DNA of 64,000 bases, from assembly GCF_954871325.1 (NCBI RefSeq), contig NC_088778.1:23917120-23981119 (forward strand), given 5' to 3'. A model generated the notes under the pieces. That model did not search any database, had not been told where the DNA came from, and saw nothing but the letters and a program-made list of their open reading frames with translations. This document shows, piece after piece, positions 15,501 to 30,500 of this stretch; the first letter of the stretch is position 1; each line of letters begins with the position of its first letter. The position numbers and the translations under genes were made by a program. Source of the DNA: Gordionus sp. m RMFG-2023. Lineage: Eukaryota; Nematomorpha; Gordioida; Chordodea; Parachordodidae.

Positions 15501-18500
15501 TAACATCCTTATTTTAAAAAGTTATTAACTTAGCTAATTTTTTTTAAAAATTCTTCCCTATAATGATATATTATATATATTTTTGGGGGTGAGGTGAAGA
15601 GGGGGGAGGAGGTGTTTGTGGGGAGAAATATTTATTGGTTTATAAGTGGGAATTTTTCCCCACTGGTTACGTGCCTGGTGTATGTTATGTTAAGTATTAT
15701 AAATATCATATCATTTTAGCCACTAATTATTAATTATATTTTCCCTTATTTAAAAAATGTTATATACAAAATAATATATCTCTCGCCATTTATTTTGTAA
15801 ATTTATTAAATTATCTTAATATTAAAAATATTACCGACCTTCGATGGAGGGCTAATTTTATTGGATCGGTAATTTGGTCCAGCTGACCCGATTTAAATTT
15901 GTTGATAAAAACAGTCATCGCGCTATTCACTGACAAATGATGGGTGAAACCGGAATAGGTAGGTAAAGCGGTATTTAATTCAATGTGTTTAATCAATCTT
16001 TTCAAAATAAAAATAGTAATAAACTGTTTAATTCCGTTTTTTTATTTATATTTGTTGTGAACTCTAAATTTTCTGAATATTGAATAAATTATCTCTCATT
16101 TTTATGATTTTTTTTTAAAAATCTTTTATAATTTTATTAAATATAACATTTAAAATTCTTTTTTTATACCTTAGCACGTTAATGTCGGTTTCGATAAATT
16201 TGGAAAATGGTTCTACTTTTTTGTTATCGAGTAAACATTTCATGCCTTTTAACAAATCCACGTGATCAAACTCTTTGCCTTTGATTAGTTGTTATTTTAT
16301 GAAAAATTATTTTAGAAATTCAACAAAAAAAAGATCAAAATATTTCAAGTATATATATTATAGCATATATTTTATTTTAGAGAAGTTATCGGGGACCTTT
16401 GTATTATTAGACCGGCCTGTAGTGATATAGTAATTGTAATTTATTTCAAAAATTTTTGCTTGATTCGATTTTGTATTTTTTTTTAAATCTTGCCACTTAT
16501 GTTTGATAACCAGTCTAATTCGATTTTAAAATGTATTTCTTCATCAAAATAGAATCCTATCTTAACTCATAACTACATTTAACAGAAGTAAAGCTAAAAC
16601 AACTTATTAAATGAGCGAATTTACATATACACAATTATAATAATTCTAAACCTAGAACTTTGAAGAACATAATAGCTGGGTTTTTTTCGTTGTCATCTTT
16701 TTCGATTATTCTCCTGAAATCCGTGTGAATTTTATTTAAGCTATTCTTAATCGTGGGATCAGACATGGAAGAAGTAAATATACTTTCTAAATGTTCTGTT
16801 GATAAATTTGGCAAATCCTTTGGGAAAAAAATTTCAAAAATATATATAAATGAATTGCTTTTTTTTAATAGTAAAAATAAAAGATATTTTTAGATTAATT
16901 TTATACTTTATTTTTAAATTTATTTGAAACTTAAAGTAAATTGATTTAAATTTAAAAGTGATAAAATAGTGTCGGTTCTAACTTGTTACTAAACTGTCGG
17001 CTATTTAGCTGGCTGCTCCGACTAAATAACTTAAAAAAAAAAAAATAATAAAATATTATAAAAAACGAACAGGACAAAAAAAACAATAAACGAAGATAAA
17101 ATACGAAAAATCCCTGCCACCATTTAAACAAACCAAAATAGAGTATCCCAGTTCAAAAGCTGACAATAAGTATCAAAATTAATTAGGACACAGCCTAACT
17201 ATACTATCACTAATTAAGTTTGAAGGTTTTAAAATTTTTTTATAAAACACTAAAAAAATAATGAAAAAATTTTATTATATAAAAATTGAGTAAGACATTA
17301 CCGGAAAGTTTTTAGCTATATAACTTCGTAGAGCATCCACCGGTTTGCTGAAGGCCGAGTACAAATCAAATATGTTGAAACTATAATCTTCTTCAGGCTT
17401 ATTTTTTCCCGATAAAGCAAGCAATGCCTTTTCCAAAATGGGCCCGGCACCGGCTACCCCTACCTCAAAAATAGGATAAAATTTGGCATCGTATTGCAAT
17501 ATAAAATAGGTTATTATGTATTGAGGCGCGTAACTTTCCTTTTCGAATATCACATGAGTGAATAGATGCATAGCTTAATATAACGCATTAAAAAAAATAT
17601 AAATTATTATGTAATGCTATTTATGAGGAAAGAAAAATAGACATCTAAGTTATATTACAAAGATTTTATCTGCTAAAATGTAGTTATATGGCTAGGTTAT
17701 AATTTTTATAAACTTATAATTTGACTTCTAGTAAAATGATTCATTTTATATTTTGACGGATAAAATAAAACAAAGTATTTAAATATATGATAATTTATAA
17801 TATAAGCAATCTACCACTCGCTAAATAACATTCAAAAATAATATATTTTAAAATGATCTATTTTTACTAACATAATGGTCCTATAAAGGGGGAGTGAAAT
17901 GGAATGCTTTTCAAGTAAGCTTGTGAGTGGGTCAAATAATGTTTCGATGACATGTCCGGGATTTCAGGAAGATCTGCCAAATGCATTTGCAATGACAGTT
18001 TAAAACTTTTTATAGATATAAATAAATGTAATATAATGTATATCAAGTGAACTTTATTTTTTTAAGGCTGTGTCCAAACTATTTTAAAAATAATTCAGAA
18101 AGTTTTTAAACTTTCGTAAATTTTAAAATTTTAATGAAATCATATGCTTAATTGTTGGAAATAATAAAATTTTCTAGAAATAAGTTTGGGACACATATTT
18201 TTATTTTTATATTTGAAATAGCTTATTTATTTTTATTAAAGTTTCGAAAGTTTATGAATTTAATTTTTTGATATTTTGGACATAGCCAGTCAAAATAATA
18301 AATCTTAAATCAATATTATATCAATATATTTTTATCGTGGCTCCAGGTTTCCCTTCCATTTAAATAGGGTTGAATTGGTTTCTGTTACCCATCCCTCATT
18401 TCTCCTGCTGCCTTTATTCCTCAATATTAAGAATTTCGACCTAGAACGATATTTAGACTTGAGTGAGCAATTGTCAACCTGGCAATATTTGACCCACATT

Positions 18501-21500
18501 CCCCCTCCAGAAAAGCTTGGATATTCCCCTGTGTCTCACCATTAAACAATGCCCCATTCTAAATTCCAAATTGGGCTACGGATGGCTGTCTGCTGTTCCA
18601 AGCCCAAATTTCGATCTTCTTCTCACTAATGAAGAACCTCATATTGTTGCTTCGCTTCGTCTCGGGCGTGATATATATCGCTTACTTCCAAATGCATTAA
18701 TTGTTCCTTACCATGTGATTCCAACACCATTCTTTACATTGCAGATATTTTGAGGCGTCTTTCACTACTACAAACATGAATAACTTGATGCAAAAAGCTC
18801 TTGAATGGGCCAGTAATCCCAATACCTTAGAGCCCAATTATTCATGCTCAAGCAACAAAGGAAGACCATGGTTCCAGTTTAATATCTTTGTCTTATGGAT
18901 TTCCAATTGCTTGGAATTACAAATATATCGATTTTACGGCACGATTTAACAGAATTACCTCAGCAATTTATTAAGCGGAAATATTGAAAATAAAAATCAT
19001 CGAACTTGATTTTTATCCCACTTGTCACCAATATTCTTGGTGATTTGGGTGAGGAATTCTTTAAATTTATCACATTATTTGGTATAAAATTAGCTATTAG
19101 GCAGTGTTATAAATCGGCTTAATACTTAATAGTCAGCTATTTAGTAGGCTTCGGCTAAATATCCAAAAAAGTAAAAAAGAAATTAAAACTAAGTAAGAAA
19201 AAAATAATATTTAAAGCATGCCGCTAATTTAATTTTCTAAATAACGATTGTACATATCAGTTTAAATTATATTAACATGACATGCAATACCGTAGAGTAA
19301 TGGCCCGTCTGAAATAATTATCCTCATATATTTTTAGAATTGTGTTATCATTTAAAAATTTTTTAAATGAATTTCACTCTTTATCATGGCGATTCTAACA
19401 TATTTCGTCTATTTGAAATCTTTTTTGAATCATCAAAGGGTGCTGGAGCATATATTAACTGTAACATTTCCATTAAAATTATTTCCTCTATTTTAAGTTA
19501 TAAAAAAATTATATTTAATAAACTTGAAAAGTAACTTAAAAAGTAACTAGTTAATTCGGTTTATATTTGAAAATATGCCACTCATTATAGTGCCTGCGCA
19601 TTTTATCAAATTCGAAAATAACTAAATAATAGTGATTTATTAGCAAAATTACATCTCCAGTAAATCTAACTAGCATTAACAACACTATTCAAATTTTAAA
19701 AAATTGTACATTTCCATATTATAAAATTTTATATCAAATTCATTTTTTAAAAAAAATCGTGAAAAAATTTCACCTTGCATGAATTGCTAGTCAGACATTA
19801 AGAGTACTGGACTAACTGAACTATTAAGATAAAATATTTTTAATTTGTATATTTTATGAGTCAAATGAGGTTAGTTGTTAATCTACTTATTATGCTATTA
19901 TGATGATATCAGGATGTGGTAATGTATACACTTTTATGTTAAAATAAACAAAATTAGGTCTATTTGTACATAGAAATTAAATTTTTTACAAAAATATATA
20001 TTATATACTGTATATATTTAATATTACTAATCAGAATACATCATTCTATAATTATGTTATTTTACTATTCAATTTTCTCCCTTTTAGATCTAAAACAAAT
20101 GTTTTAAACAATTAAACACATAGAAAAAAAATTACCTTTTATGGCTTTTAAGTATACTTATTTAAAAAATGACGAACTTGTTCGTACTTAAAACAAACCA
20201 AATTAGGGTGTCCTTGTTCAAATACTTTATAGCCTTTACTAAAAAGTAATTAAGTATCCAAATTAAGCCTACCTAAGACAGAGCCTTACGGTGGATATAT
20301 ATCAAAGTAATTGAATAACTTTTCGTGGTTCCATATAGCACTTACCCTTTTTATTCCCTAATTTAATTGTGTTTTTTTTTAAATTTTATATATAATCGGT
20401 ATATTTTTATAATTGTGAATTGTTTTTTTTAATATCCCCTTTACTTTAAACTTGTTTTAAATATAAGAATATCTTTAAAAAAATAAAAAATATTATAACA
20501 ATATAAAAGGCTCATTTTTACCTAATGATATTTAATACTTAAAATAGTTTAAAGACTAATAGAAAATATTTTTTTTAACCGATCGGGATAAAAATGATTC
20601 TAAATTATTATTAAAAAGATTTTGGACAAATATGAGTTGATTACCGATTTAGAACATTCTTCTATTTCTAGGTCAGAGACTGAGGAAGATAAAATTTATA
20701 AAATTTTAATTTATATAAATCAAATTTTAAAAATATTAAAATAAATTATTATGACAAACTCTTCGTAAAATGGTTCCTTCACGCCCAATATTATTTTGAT
20801 GTAGGATGAGATCAATGTATTCAACTGACTGCCTTCCTCTTCTGAATACCAGACTTTCATAGCAATTCCAGCCGTTTCAGGGCTGGATACTAATTGCAAA
20901 AAAGCTGCCCATCTCATGGCGTTTGGTAGGCTAGTGTTTTGCAATATTGTTTTTACCGTTTGAGTTAATGATTCCGAATTTGGGGCGTGATGAAGTGTCT
21001 TTAATTTTAATACATAAAAATTTCAATGGAGTATCAATTTCTATATATTTTTTTACCAATGACATATAATACTTACCGTGACTGACGATTAATTTATCAA
21101 AATGCATTTTTAAGCATACTTGTATACGCCATTTTGGTTTTCGATATAAAAAATTTTATAACTAAATAATGGGAAACCCAAATGGCATGTCACCCCTGAT
21201 ATTGATTACACATTAAAAATGAATCAATGATCTAAGGAATATTATATGTCATTGGTCTCAACAGTACTTAAAACTACTCCTAAAATGTTCACAATAAATC
21301 CTAATTTTTTTATTTCGCGTAATAGTAATGTCTGTCTTTTTTTTAAAAAAAAATTTATCACTCCTATGCCTAACTATTGCCCATTTAGCTTGATTTTGTT
21401 GATAAGTTTAAATCCTTTACATTTCTATATATAAAATAAATTCTTATTTTGACACAACACCCTTAACTAATATTTATTATACATGAAAAACAAAAACGCT

Positions 21501-24500
21501 TTATATTGTATATACTTATTTTTTGGTATTATATAATATAGACTTTTGTTTTGTAATTTATTAGATGGGACTGGGGAATCAATCTTTTATAAAATAATAT
21601 ATAAATATTACTTCAACGGCCGCTATTTTGATAAGATAGGAGTTTTTATCATTTAAAGCGCATCTTTTAAGTTTTTCTACCAATGCTGAATCCACCTTTT
21701 TCAGAACGTCTCCAGTATTCAAGATACCCTTTAGTGCTGATAGCTGGAGTAATACTTTCTCCTGTTGTGTTATTAGGTTACTTAAGAAAATAAAATTATT
21801 CAGTTTTATTTGATTTTTATATAAAATGTCTATCATTAAATTTTTGTTATGCTAACTAATAAATATAATGTTAAAAAGAAACTCATAGAGTGGAGTGTTT
21901 AAAGAACAATCTTGCTCAATATATTTGCTCAAAATGGTATAAGCTTTATTCAAAGCGTCTGATAATGTGGCCTGGTTTTGTTTCTTTTCATAAGAAAGAT
22001 AATAGTAATCCATCGAAGAGCCCAGCGCATATAAGAGATTTTTATTGATGATATTGTTGCTTAAATCCTATATATATTTTTGTTTAATATTATAAATGTT
22101 GGACAAAGAAAGTAAATAATTATTATAAATATTAATCGACTATATAAGAGAAATCTAATTGATTTGTCAGAGGGAATAACTACAAACTGTATAGGTCTTT
22201 AACTTAATGAATCTGCCGCTGACATAAGCGACTGCAGAAAAAATATATATGTAGGGTCAGTCCGGGTATTCACTGGCTTTATTTATTTATAACTAACAAA
22301 GGTTATATAATGCAATATTTTATTATACTTACCATAATATATTCCAATGTTATGAGATCCGGACTTGTGATCAGACCTATTTTCTCGGCAATCAAATCGA
22401 TTTGCTCCTTTTGCATGATCTCTTTACTCTTGACCAACCTGACTAACTCACCTACGCAATTATTTGTGGCACATTGAGTTAAACCATCAAGATAAGTGCT
22501 CTTTATATTCTTTTTATTTTGTAATAGAATTATTTTATAAATAATTTTGTTAGACATATTAATATTTTAACCAAAATATTATTTTTTTTTAAAATACCTT
22601 CCCATTTTTAGAACAAATCGAGCCCAAAGTCAATTGACAAAATTGGTCAGAAAATATTTTTTGACTCAAATCTTGTAAAGCCTTTAAATCCGATCCTCGC
22701 AAATCTGATAATAACCTATCGAAAAGCTCCCCTATGTCGTCTAATTCACTTTCAACAACCGTTTTAACCACTATATCTTTTATAATTTCTTCGGCTGTAG
22801 TATAATATAATTAATATATAAAAATGCAATAATAAAATTGGCACAGACCTGCAGGCCAGGGCCGGACCGAGCCAGGTCGTATTTTAATTTTCCATTCCCT
22901 GGCCAGGCCTAAAAAAATTTTAAATGCTCTGGCTGGGCTCGCTCTCTATTTTAAGACAAATTATTTTAAATCGCCATTATTAGCAACGAATACTAAAAAT
23001 AAATGTAAAAACGAACTAAAAGAAATATAATAAATAATATTGCCTTTGCGAGAGAGATTAGAATTAGTGGTAGGTGGCACATATATATCAGTAGCTTGGT
23101 AATATATGTTTGATCTTATAAAATTATCCCATTTGGCCGTCCAATCCGAGGTCGTTCCCGGCTTTTGCTCTAACAAATTGAAATATGTCCTGTTTGTCAA
23201 AAAGTGATGAAAAAATAAAATATTTTGCATAATATTATCGATATATATAACTATTCTAAGGTAACTAAATAGTACCCATTTAAACACATAAAGTTCCTTT
23301 TCAAAGATATATTGTCATTTTTAGATACACAATTGGATGGAGAGAAGATATTTTAAAATAAATAATCAGAAATTCTTATAAGTGGGTGGGGGGGGGGATA
23401 ATTATTTATTTTACAATTGATAGCACCGTCAATAAAATAGATGACATTAAAATATTTCCATTCGAGCAAAATATTATAAAAATAAAGTAAGTATAACAGA
23501 GAACTCTGCTCGAATAATCCAGAGCTAATTATCTGAAAATAAGGGTAAACCTTACAGTCATATTACTACCGACTATAGCCACTACGTAATTTTCTGAACA
23601 ATTCACTCTATTTAAGACAGCATCAGGCTTCGATATCACATATCTGCAACGTACAGTTTGATCGACGTAAATGTTAACAGTCATCTAAGATTATGTTATT
23701 TTTTTTTAAAAGACAATGTTTAAAATATCAAAATTTTGCGATGAAATTCTTCATAAACTGACTATTCATAAGAACAGGATGAGTGAAGGGAGGTTATTTT
23801 TGGACTTATGCTTAATTATTTAAGAACCCATGATGATTAACATGCCATAAATTTAGTAGAGAGATGTTTCATTGTGAAATCTTCTAAAGATGGTGCAAAT
23901 ATATCAAGCCTATCCTTCGAAGATAAATCTATAAAACTAGCAATGATCAACCTATATTTAATATTAATTCGTTTCAATTTTGGGAAAAAAATAATTGTTT
24001 TCCCATCTTATTAAGCAGGCAGGCGATAAACGATTTTAACATTCAAATTCTTAAAATAATATCTATAAACAAAATACAAATGTTTAAATTATTACTTCCA
24101 TTTTCAAGTAAGACAATGGTGACTTCACCAATGCTCCCAAAAAATGATTGTTTTCGCAAGTCTTGGGATATTTTATCATATTTAAAATTTCACTGTCATT
24201 GGCATTTGAGAAATATCTGTTAGAAGCATATTTCGTCAAACATTTCCCTCTAACGTCATCCTTAAAAAAATATTTTTAGCAATCATTATAAGTGTTATAA
24301 TTAAGGGATTTCTAATAAATCATATTACGTATAATAGTGAATGTCAATGACCTTCTTTAGTCCTAAACAAAAGGAGAAAGAAAGATCTGCCTGAATAGAG
24401 ATCCCAAAAGCTCAAATCATTTACTCAAAACTTTTTTAATTATATTAAGAATTTAATGGATCGATTTTAAAACTGTATATATAGTTTTTCCCAAAATAAT

Positions 24501-27500
24501 AAATTAACTAGCTCTATTAATTAAATCTTATTATGAATATGAATGCAATGTATAATAAGTATTTATACTAGAGATCTGCAAAGTTAGACCCGGCCCGGGC
24601 CGGACTCGGGCCTAATTTTATTTAAAATAGTCGGGTTCGTGCCGGGCCTAATATTTTTAAAAAAAATTCGAGCCGGGTCGGGTCGGACCTTGGAAATTTT
24701 TTTAAATATATCTCTAAATTTATCAATTTTATATTGAATTTTTTATGTAAAATAAAAATATTCGATTTTATTTATTGAAACTAAACGACATATAACATAT
24801 GACTTTTATTTTGAGTAATTATAATAAAGATTAATTTCTATATTTAAATAAATTCGGGCTGGGCCAGGTCGGTAAATTTTTTTTAAAAAAAAGTTCGGGT
24901 TCGGGTTCGGGCCGGGCCGGCAAAACTTTTTTTAAAAAAATTTCGGGTCGGGCCAGGCTTGAAAAAGGCCCGATGCAGATCACTAATTTATACTGCCAAA
25001 ATGTTAATAACAAATATGTGCATTATAATAATAATTAATTATTAATATTAAGATTCAAATCTAGATATTAGGAAGCTGTGGCCTCACTAGGGTAGTGCTG
25101 CTATTGGGGGCTTCATGTCCTGTCTAAATTTCGAGCCCCTTTAAAAATAAAATATCTAAATTTTACAATTTTTAGAATTTTTTAGAACCCAATCTTTCCC
25201 TTGATCCGATTTTATAATTTTTTTTCTCCAATAATCAATTTAATTGAACAACAATAATAAATTAATAATCAAATAAACATGGCAATAATTTAAATTACTA
25301 CAAAAAAACTGAAGATATATAACAATCAGAAATAATCATGCTGATAGCCATATCCTATTGAAAATTTACAAATAAAAAACTTCTAGGTAATATTTTTTTC
25401 TGGAATGGTTAAATTAAAATTCTTTCACTTAATTAATATAGTCTTTCCTATCTATTATGCCACATAATTCTGGTATTAACTTTAAAAAAAGAGGGATTAT
25501 TGTAAAATTTTGAAAATATGACTTTATGAACCATCTGTGTTCATTATTTATTACCAAAACTAAATTGCTACATTTGGAAATATTTTGATTTTAACTTCAC
25601 ATATTAACGAATCTAATTTAGACGCAGTATGTCTTATGACAATCGTGATATCAATGTTAGTATTTAATATTAGCATTGGGTGCATTAAAAAGAATACTTT
25701 AGCAAAAACATTCTTCTGAAAATGGATGATCTGAATGCGAAATCTTTTATTAATACTCTTATAAAAATACATTGCAATAAAATTTAATTAAAGGGACATG
25801 TGTGCCATAGTCCTGCGATGCAAATGTGGAGAAAGGCCACATTACTAGTGAAAAAAGGTCACCTTATGGAGTGCAAGATTCAATAATTGTTTATGTGCAT
25901 TGCTTATGTCTATAAGCTAAAAATTTAGTATTTATAACTATGAAATGACCAGAAATCCTATAATTTTATTAAAGATTTTACTAAAAACTATATCGCTTAA
26001 TACATTTCATCACACTCATATTTGTTTAGAATAGCATTTAACCTACCATTTATAATAAAGGTCATTTTTTGCAAGAAAACATATAAAACTTTAGTTGTTA
26101 GAAACAATTGAATGGCACTCATTTATGAATTTAACCATATCATTAAAAAAAAATTGTACAATATTTGTGATCCTATTATAGATGAAAAATGCTCTATATC
26201 TTATAAACATATTTAGTTCATTTTATCACTCTTTAGAACCAAGTTTTTTTTAAAAATATTTGCGTAGGCTAGTTCAAAAATAGCAAAAAATTTATTTCGA
26301 AAACTTTATCAAAAAACGCGAAATAAATTTATTTTGAATTAAAAAACGTGGGCAAATTTTTTAAAAGTTTTGCAAAAATTTTAAAGCACCTTAAAGTTAT
26401 AGAAGTTTTGAATGAGATTTTTAAAGCCGTAACAAACATTGGCGTACGCAGCGGGGGGGGGCAGGGGGACAAATCCCCCCCCCCCCAAGCCAAAAAATGC
26501 AGATGCCAAATATATTTTTCAAAAATATTATTGTTTATATTAATTTATATTTGTTAATATTTATTCGTATCTCATATTAAATATAAATTTTATTACAATT
26601 ATATTATCACATTCATAAGTTATTTTATCAATTAATTTCGATTTCAAATTTTCCGGCGTAATATTTACTTATTATTTTCAAATTTTTAGTAGCGTAATAT
26701 TTATCTACCATTTTCAAATTTCTAGTCAAATAATAATTATTTCTGAAACTTCTGGTCCAACAGGGAAAAAGAAATTGCAACCTTGTCCAATGAGATAGAG
26801 CCTCTTCCATCAAGCACTAAAAGCTAGTAAGAGTTAGAAGAGCCAATTATTACTGAAATATCAAAATGGCCTGAAAGAAATATTTACTCAGAAGCAAGCA
26901 AAATTTGATTCAATGCTTATTTCAAATTTTATTTCTCATTAGAATGTATTATTGAATTATACAACTATTTTAAATATTACTTTTCAAAAACATGACATTG
27001 ATTTGATTAAGAAGATGAGAATAGCAGAGAGCATTTTATCAGAACTCAAGGAAATTAGGGCTAATGTTGATGAAGAATTTCATATTTTATATTTTATTGT
27101 TGAGTCTAAAGCCGAGCTATGCGTGTTTAATATTTGTCTCCCTCGACTTGTAGCAAGGCAAGCTCATCGTTAAAACATTAATATAGGAACAGTAGAAGAG
27201 TATATCTTAAATACAGATACATTTATAACCCAAATAAATAAATTTTTAATTCACATGCAGCACTTACTAATCTGCAAATATTACTTCCACAAAAGCCTTC
27301 CCAACCTTTTTCAGATGGTGATAGAAAAAAAAATATTTGTTAGATTATTATGAAGATGTTAAAGTATCTTATGATGCCTTACTAGCTGAATAACTATGTT
27401 TATAAGATTAACTATAGTTGATATAGTTCCAAAAAATGCTATGGATGCTCTGCATTATTTCAAACACATTTTAGATTAAATTCCCAATGTATTAAATGGG

Positions 27501-30500
27501 TTTATAAACTCTTCCCATTAGTAAACTAATGAGAGAACACTCTCTTTTTTAAGAAGATTAACAGAGGCCTGCAGAAGTACCATTTTCAGGGCACTGCCCG
27601 GCTTTTTTTTTAAATAAAATTTTTAGGCCCGGCCCGGATTTTTTTAAAATAAATTATATTTATTTTTGATTTTTATAGCTAATAATAACGATTTCTAATA
27701 TAGGCTGTTTTAAAAAATACATCCCGGCCTGGGTGTTTTTTTAAAAATATTCAAGTCCGGCCCGGGTGTTTTTTAAAAAAATTTCGGGCCCGGCCCGGGT
27801 ATATTTAAAAAAATTACTGCAGGTCTCTGAAAAACATACCAAGAAGTACAACATGTGAAAGTAGATTGAAAGGTTTGGATTTTTTGAATATTCATAGGCA
27901 TTTGACGACAAGCAAGGATGAGATAATTGAAAAATTAGTTCAATCCCAACGAAGATTGGATTTTACATTGTAAATATATTACATACAAAATACAATTATT
28001 CCTAAGAAACTTTTTGTGTAAAGGCTCAAAAAATTCATTTAAATTTCTATTTTCGGTCATTTAAGTGATTCTTTACATATAATTTTTTTATAATTCACAT
28101 TAATTTAAAATTGTGTATTAGAAATAGTTATTAGTCCTAATAAATTTATGCTTGATATTTTTAAAAAACAATAATATTTCTTAAAAAAATTTATTGTCTC
28201 CCCCAGACCAAATTCCTGCGTACGCGCCTGGTAACAAATAACTTGCTATAAAAAAATATGGTATAACAAAGAATTTAAAAATATTCGTTAAATATTATTG
28301 TAACATTTAAAAAATTGAGTACAAACACTTTGGTCCCTAGAAACTGAAAAGTCTAAGGCCCCCTTTTGGTAGACACGTGCAAATGAGTCAATTAAATGCC
28401 ATTTATATGAATAATGATATGGTAGGAAAATGATTTCGAGCATTTAAATTGGGCATTATAATACTCTTATATTTTACTATTATTTCTTAAAACCCGTATT
28501 AAATTCTTATAAATTTGTTTTAGTTGGAATATTATATTATATTTTTTTTTGTAATAATGTAGTATACCAAATTCCATAATTGCGACGTTATATTGTCCGT
28601 ATTTTTGGGAAGGTAGAGACCAGATATGATAGATTTTTTAAAATTAACAATATTTGCATCCTCTTTCGGGTGTGAGTAAACATCGGTTATTGAATCATTA
28701 ACGATTTTGATTAACGTATAGAAACTAAGTAGAATATATTTTTTTTATATTATTAATGTAACATGAGAATATACATAGTTTGTTTATTGATCTATTATAT
28801 AATTAAGAGTGAATTTTATATAGTTTTCAAAAGAAATGTAATACTTTTATACAAAAAAATGTCAATAAGTTTAAAATATATTTATACTTTTCAAGATCAC
28901 CAATATTTTCAATGAGTGTTTGGTTCACTGGGCCTTTGTCAAATTCATTTGTCAATTGTTGAAATTGGCATCTACTCAGCTTCAGAATAATATGTTTTTT
29001 TAAAGGATAATATATATATTTAATATCAAAATATAAAATGTCTTAAACAAAAGCTAAGCTTAGGGTCATTGAAAATGATTTACCTCTATATGATATATTA
29101 GAGATATCATTTAATTTATATTAAATTTGTCACAAGTATAACTTAAAACAAAGGAAAACTTTAGCAATATTACTTTTATTCAAGGTAAGGGCAATCGAGA
29201 TTTGGGATTAGCAGTTATCGGAAGAAAACTTCTGGTCAACAAATGAAGAGAAAATAAAAATGGTAACAAAAACAACATTTTTACTTTAGCCGAAACCTAA
29301 GCATAAGCAGACATGAATGCAACAAAATATGTTATTGTTCTTCTTACGTTCACGGTTTATTATTAGTTTAACTTATAAAATAGTTTTACATACCTGGTTT
29401 TATATAATTATTACGGATAATTAAATAATTTTGAAAATATCTTAGAAATCATTCCAATCTACCGGCGAAATTTAATGTACCTTAAATCGAATAAGGCAAT
29501 TAGATGGCCCTTGCTCGATGGTTATAGCGCATTTTGTTTTGATTTTTATGCTGGCTGGATACGATTGAGCCTGTGCTATATACTCATTTATAATCTCGCT
29601 CTCGTAACTATACTTATAAATGATGCCCGGTTTAAAGTAGCTATCTGTATATTAAAAAATGCAAAGTCAATATTAAATTAAACCTGTAAATTATATATGA
29701 TTTATAGACCAATGTTTTAAAAAGTTTTTGAAAAAAAACACTATTTATATATAGCGGGCATTTCTTTTAATACATATTTGGAAAACTAATTTTTCCCGGC
29801 ACGGCATTCCAGGAAGTATGGAGCACCTACCCTATATATGAAATAATTTCCTCAATAATCTTAATAAATTTATCTAAAAAATTGATTAATAAGGAAAAAT
29901 ATTAGTACACAATTTCAGGGATAATCAGGTTCTTTCAAAATTACAAAAATGAGAGCTAAAATAATTTAAAAGTTTTAAAGATTCGCTAAACCCCAGATAT
30001 TTACTAAACCACCACATCATAATATATTACAACAATGAAATCGAAGTGCTTAAATATATAAGCTACCCCATTATTATTTTTTCTTAATAAATTGAGCCAT
30101 TCCTGGGAATTCATAGAGTATATAAAAATGTTATTTAAAAAATAATCTATAGGTTTTATATTTTTTTAAAGTAATTTATTAACATTTTTTAAACTTTTCA
30201 AATTTAATTATTTTTTTGAATAATTTTTTATCTTGTAAATTTTAATGTAAACTGTCATGTCTTAATGATTAAATCAGATTATAAAACCTATTTCTATTAA
30301 AAATTGTGTTAATAACAATACGACCTTAAAAATAATCCTTGAAAGTCTAAATGAAATTAGAAATGATAATTGAAATAATAATTATAATTAAAAATTAGAT
30401 GATTTTCATCAAATCTTAACAAGAAAATTACTAGCATTCATATAAGCAACTATCTATTGTCTTAAATTTTTATTTTTAGAATCTAGATAACAATCAAATT

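Noticed and set aside
18517-18753. 78-codon plus-strand frame as a small gene
   Set aside because: Its sequence matches the C-terminal part of a LINE-type protein and continues in other frames, so it is a transposon relic.
24831-25013. Proline/glutamate-rich minus-strand frame
   Set aside because: It arises from the GC-rich repeat blocks of the 24569 MITE and its flank.
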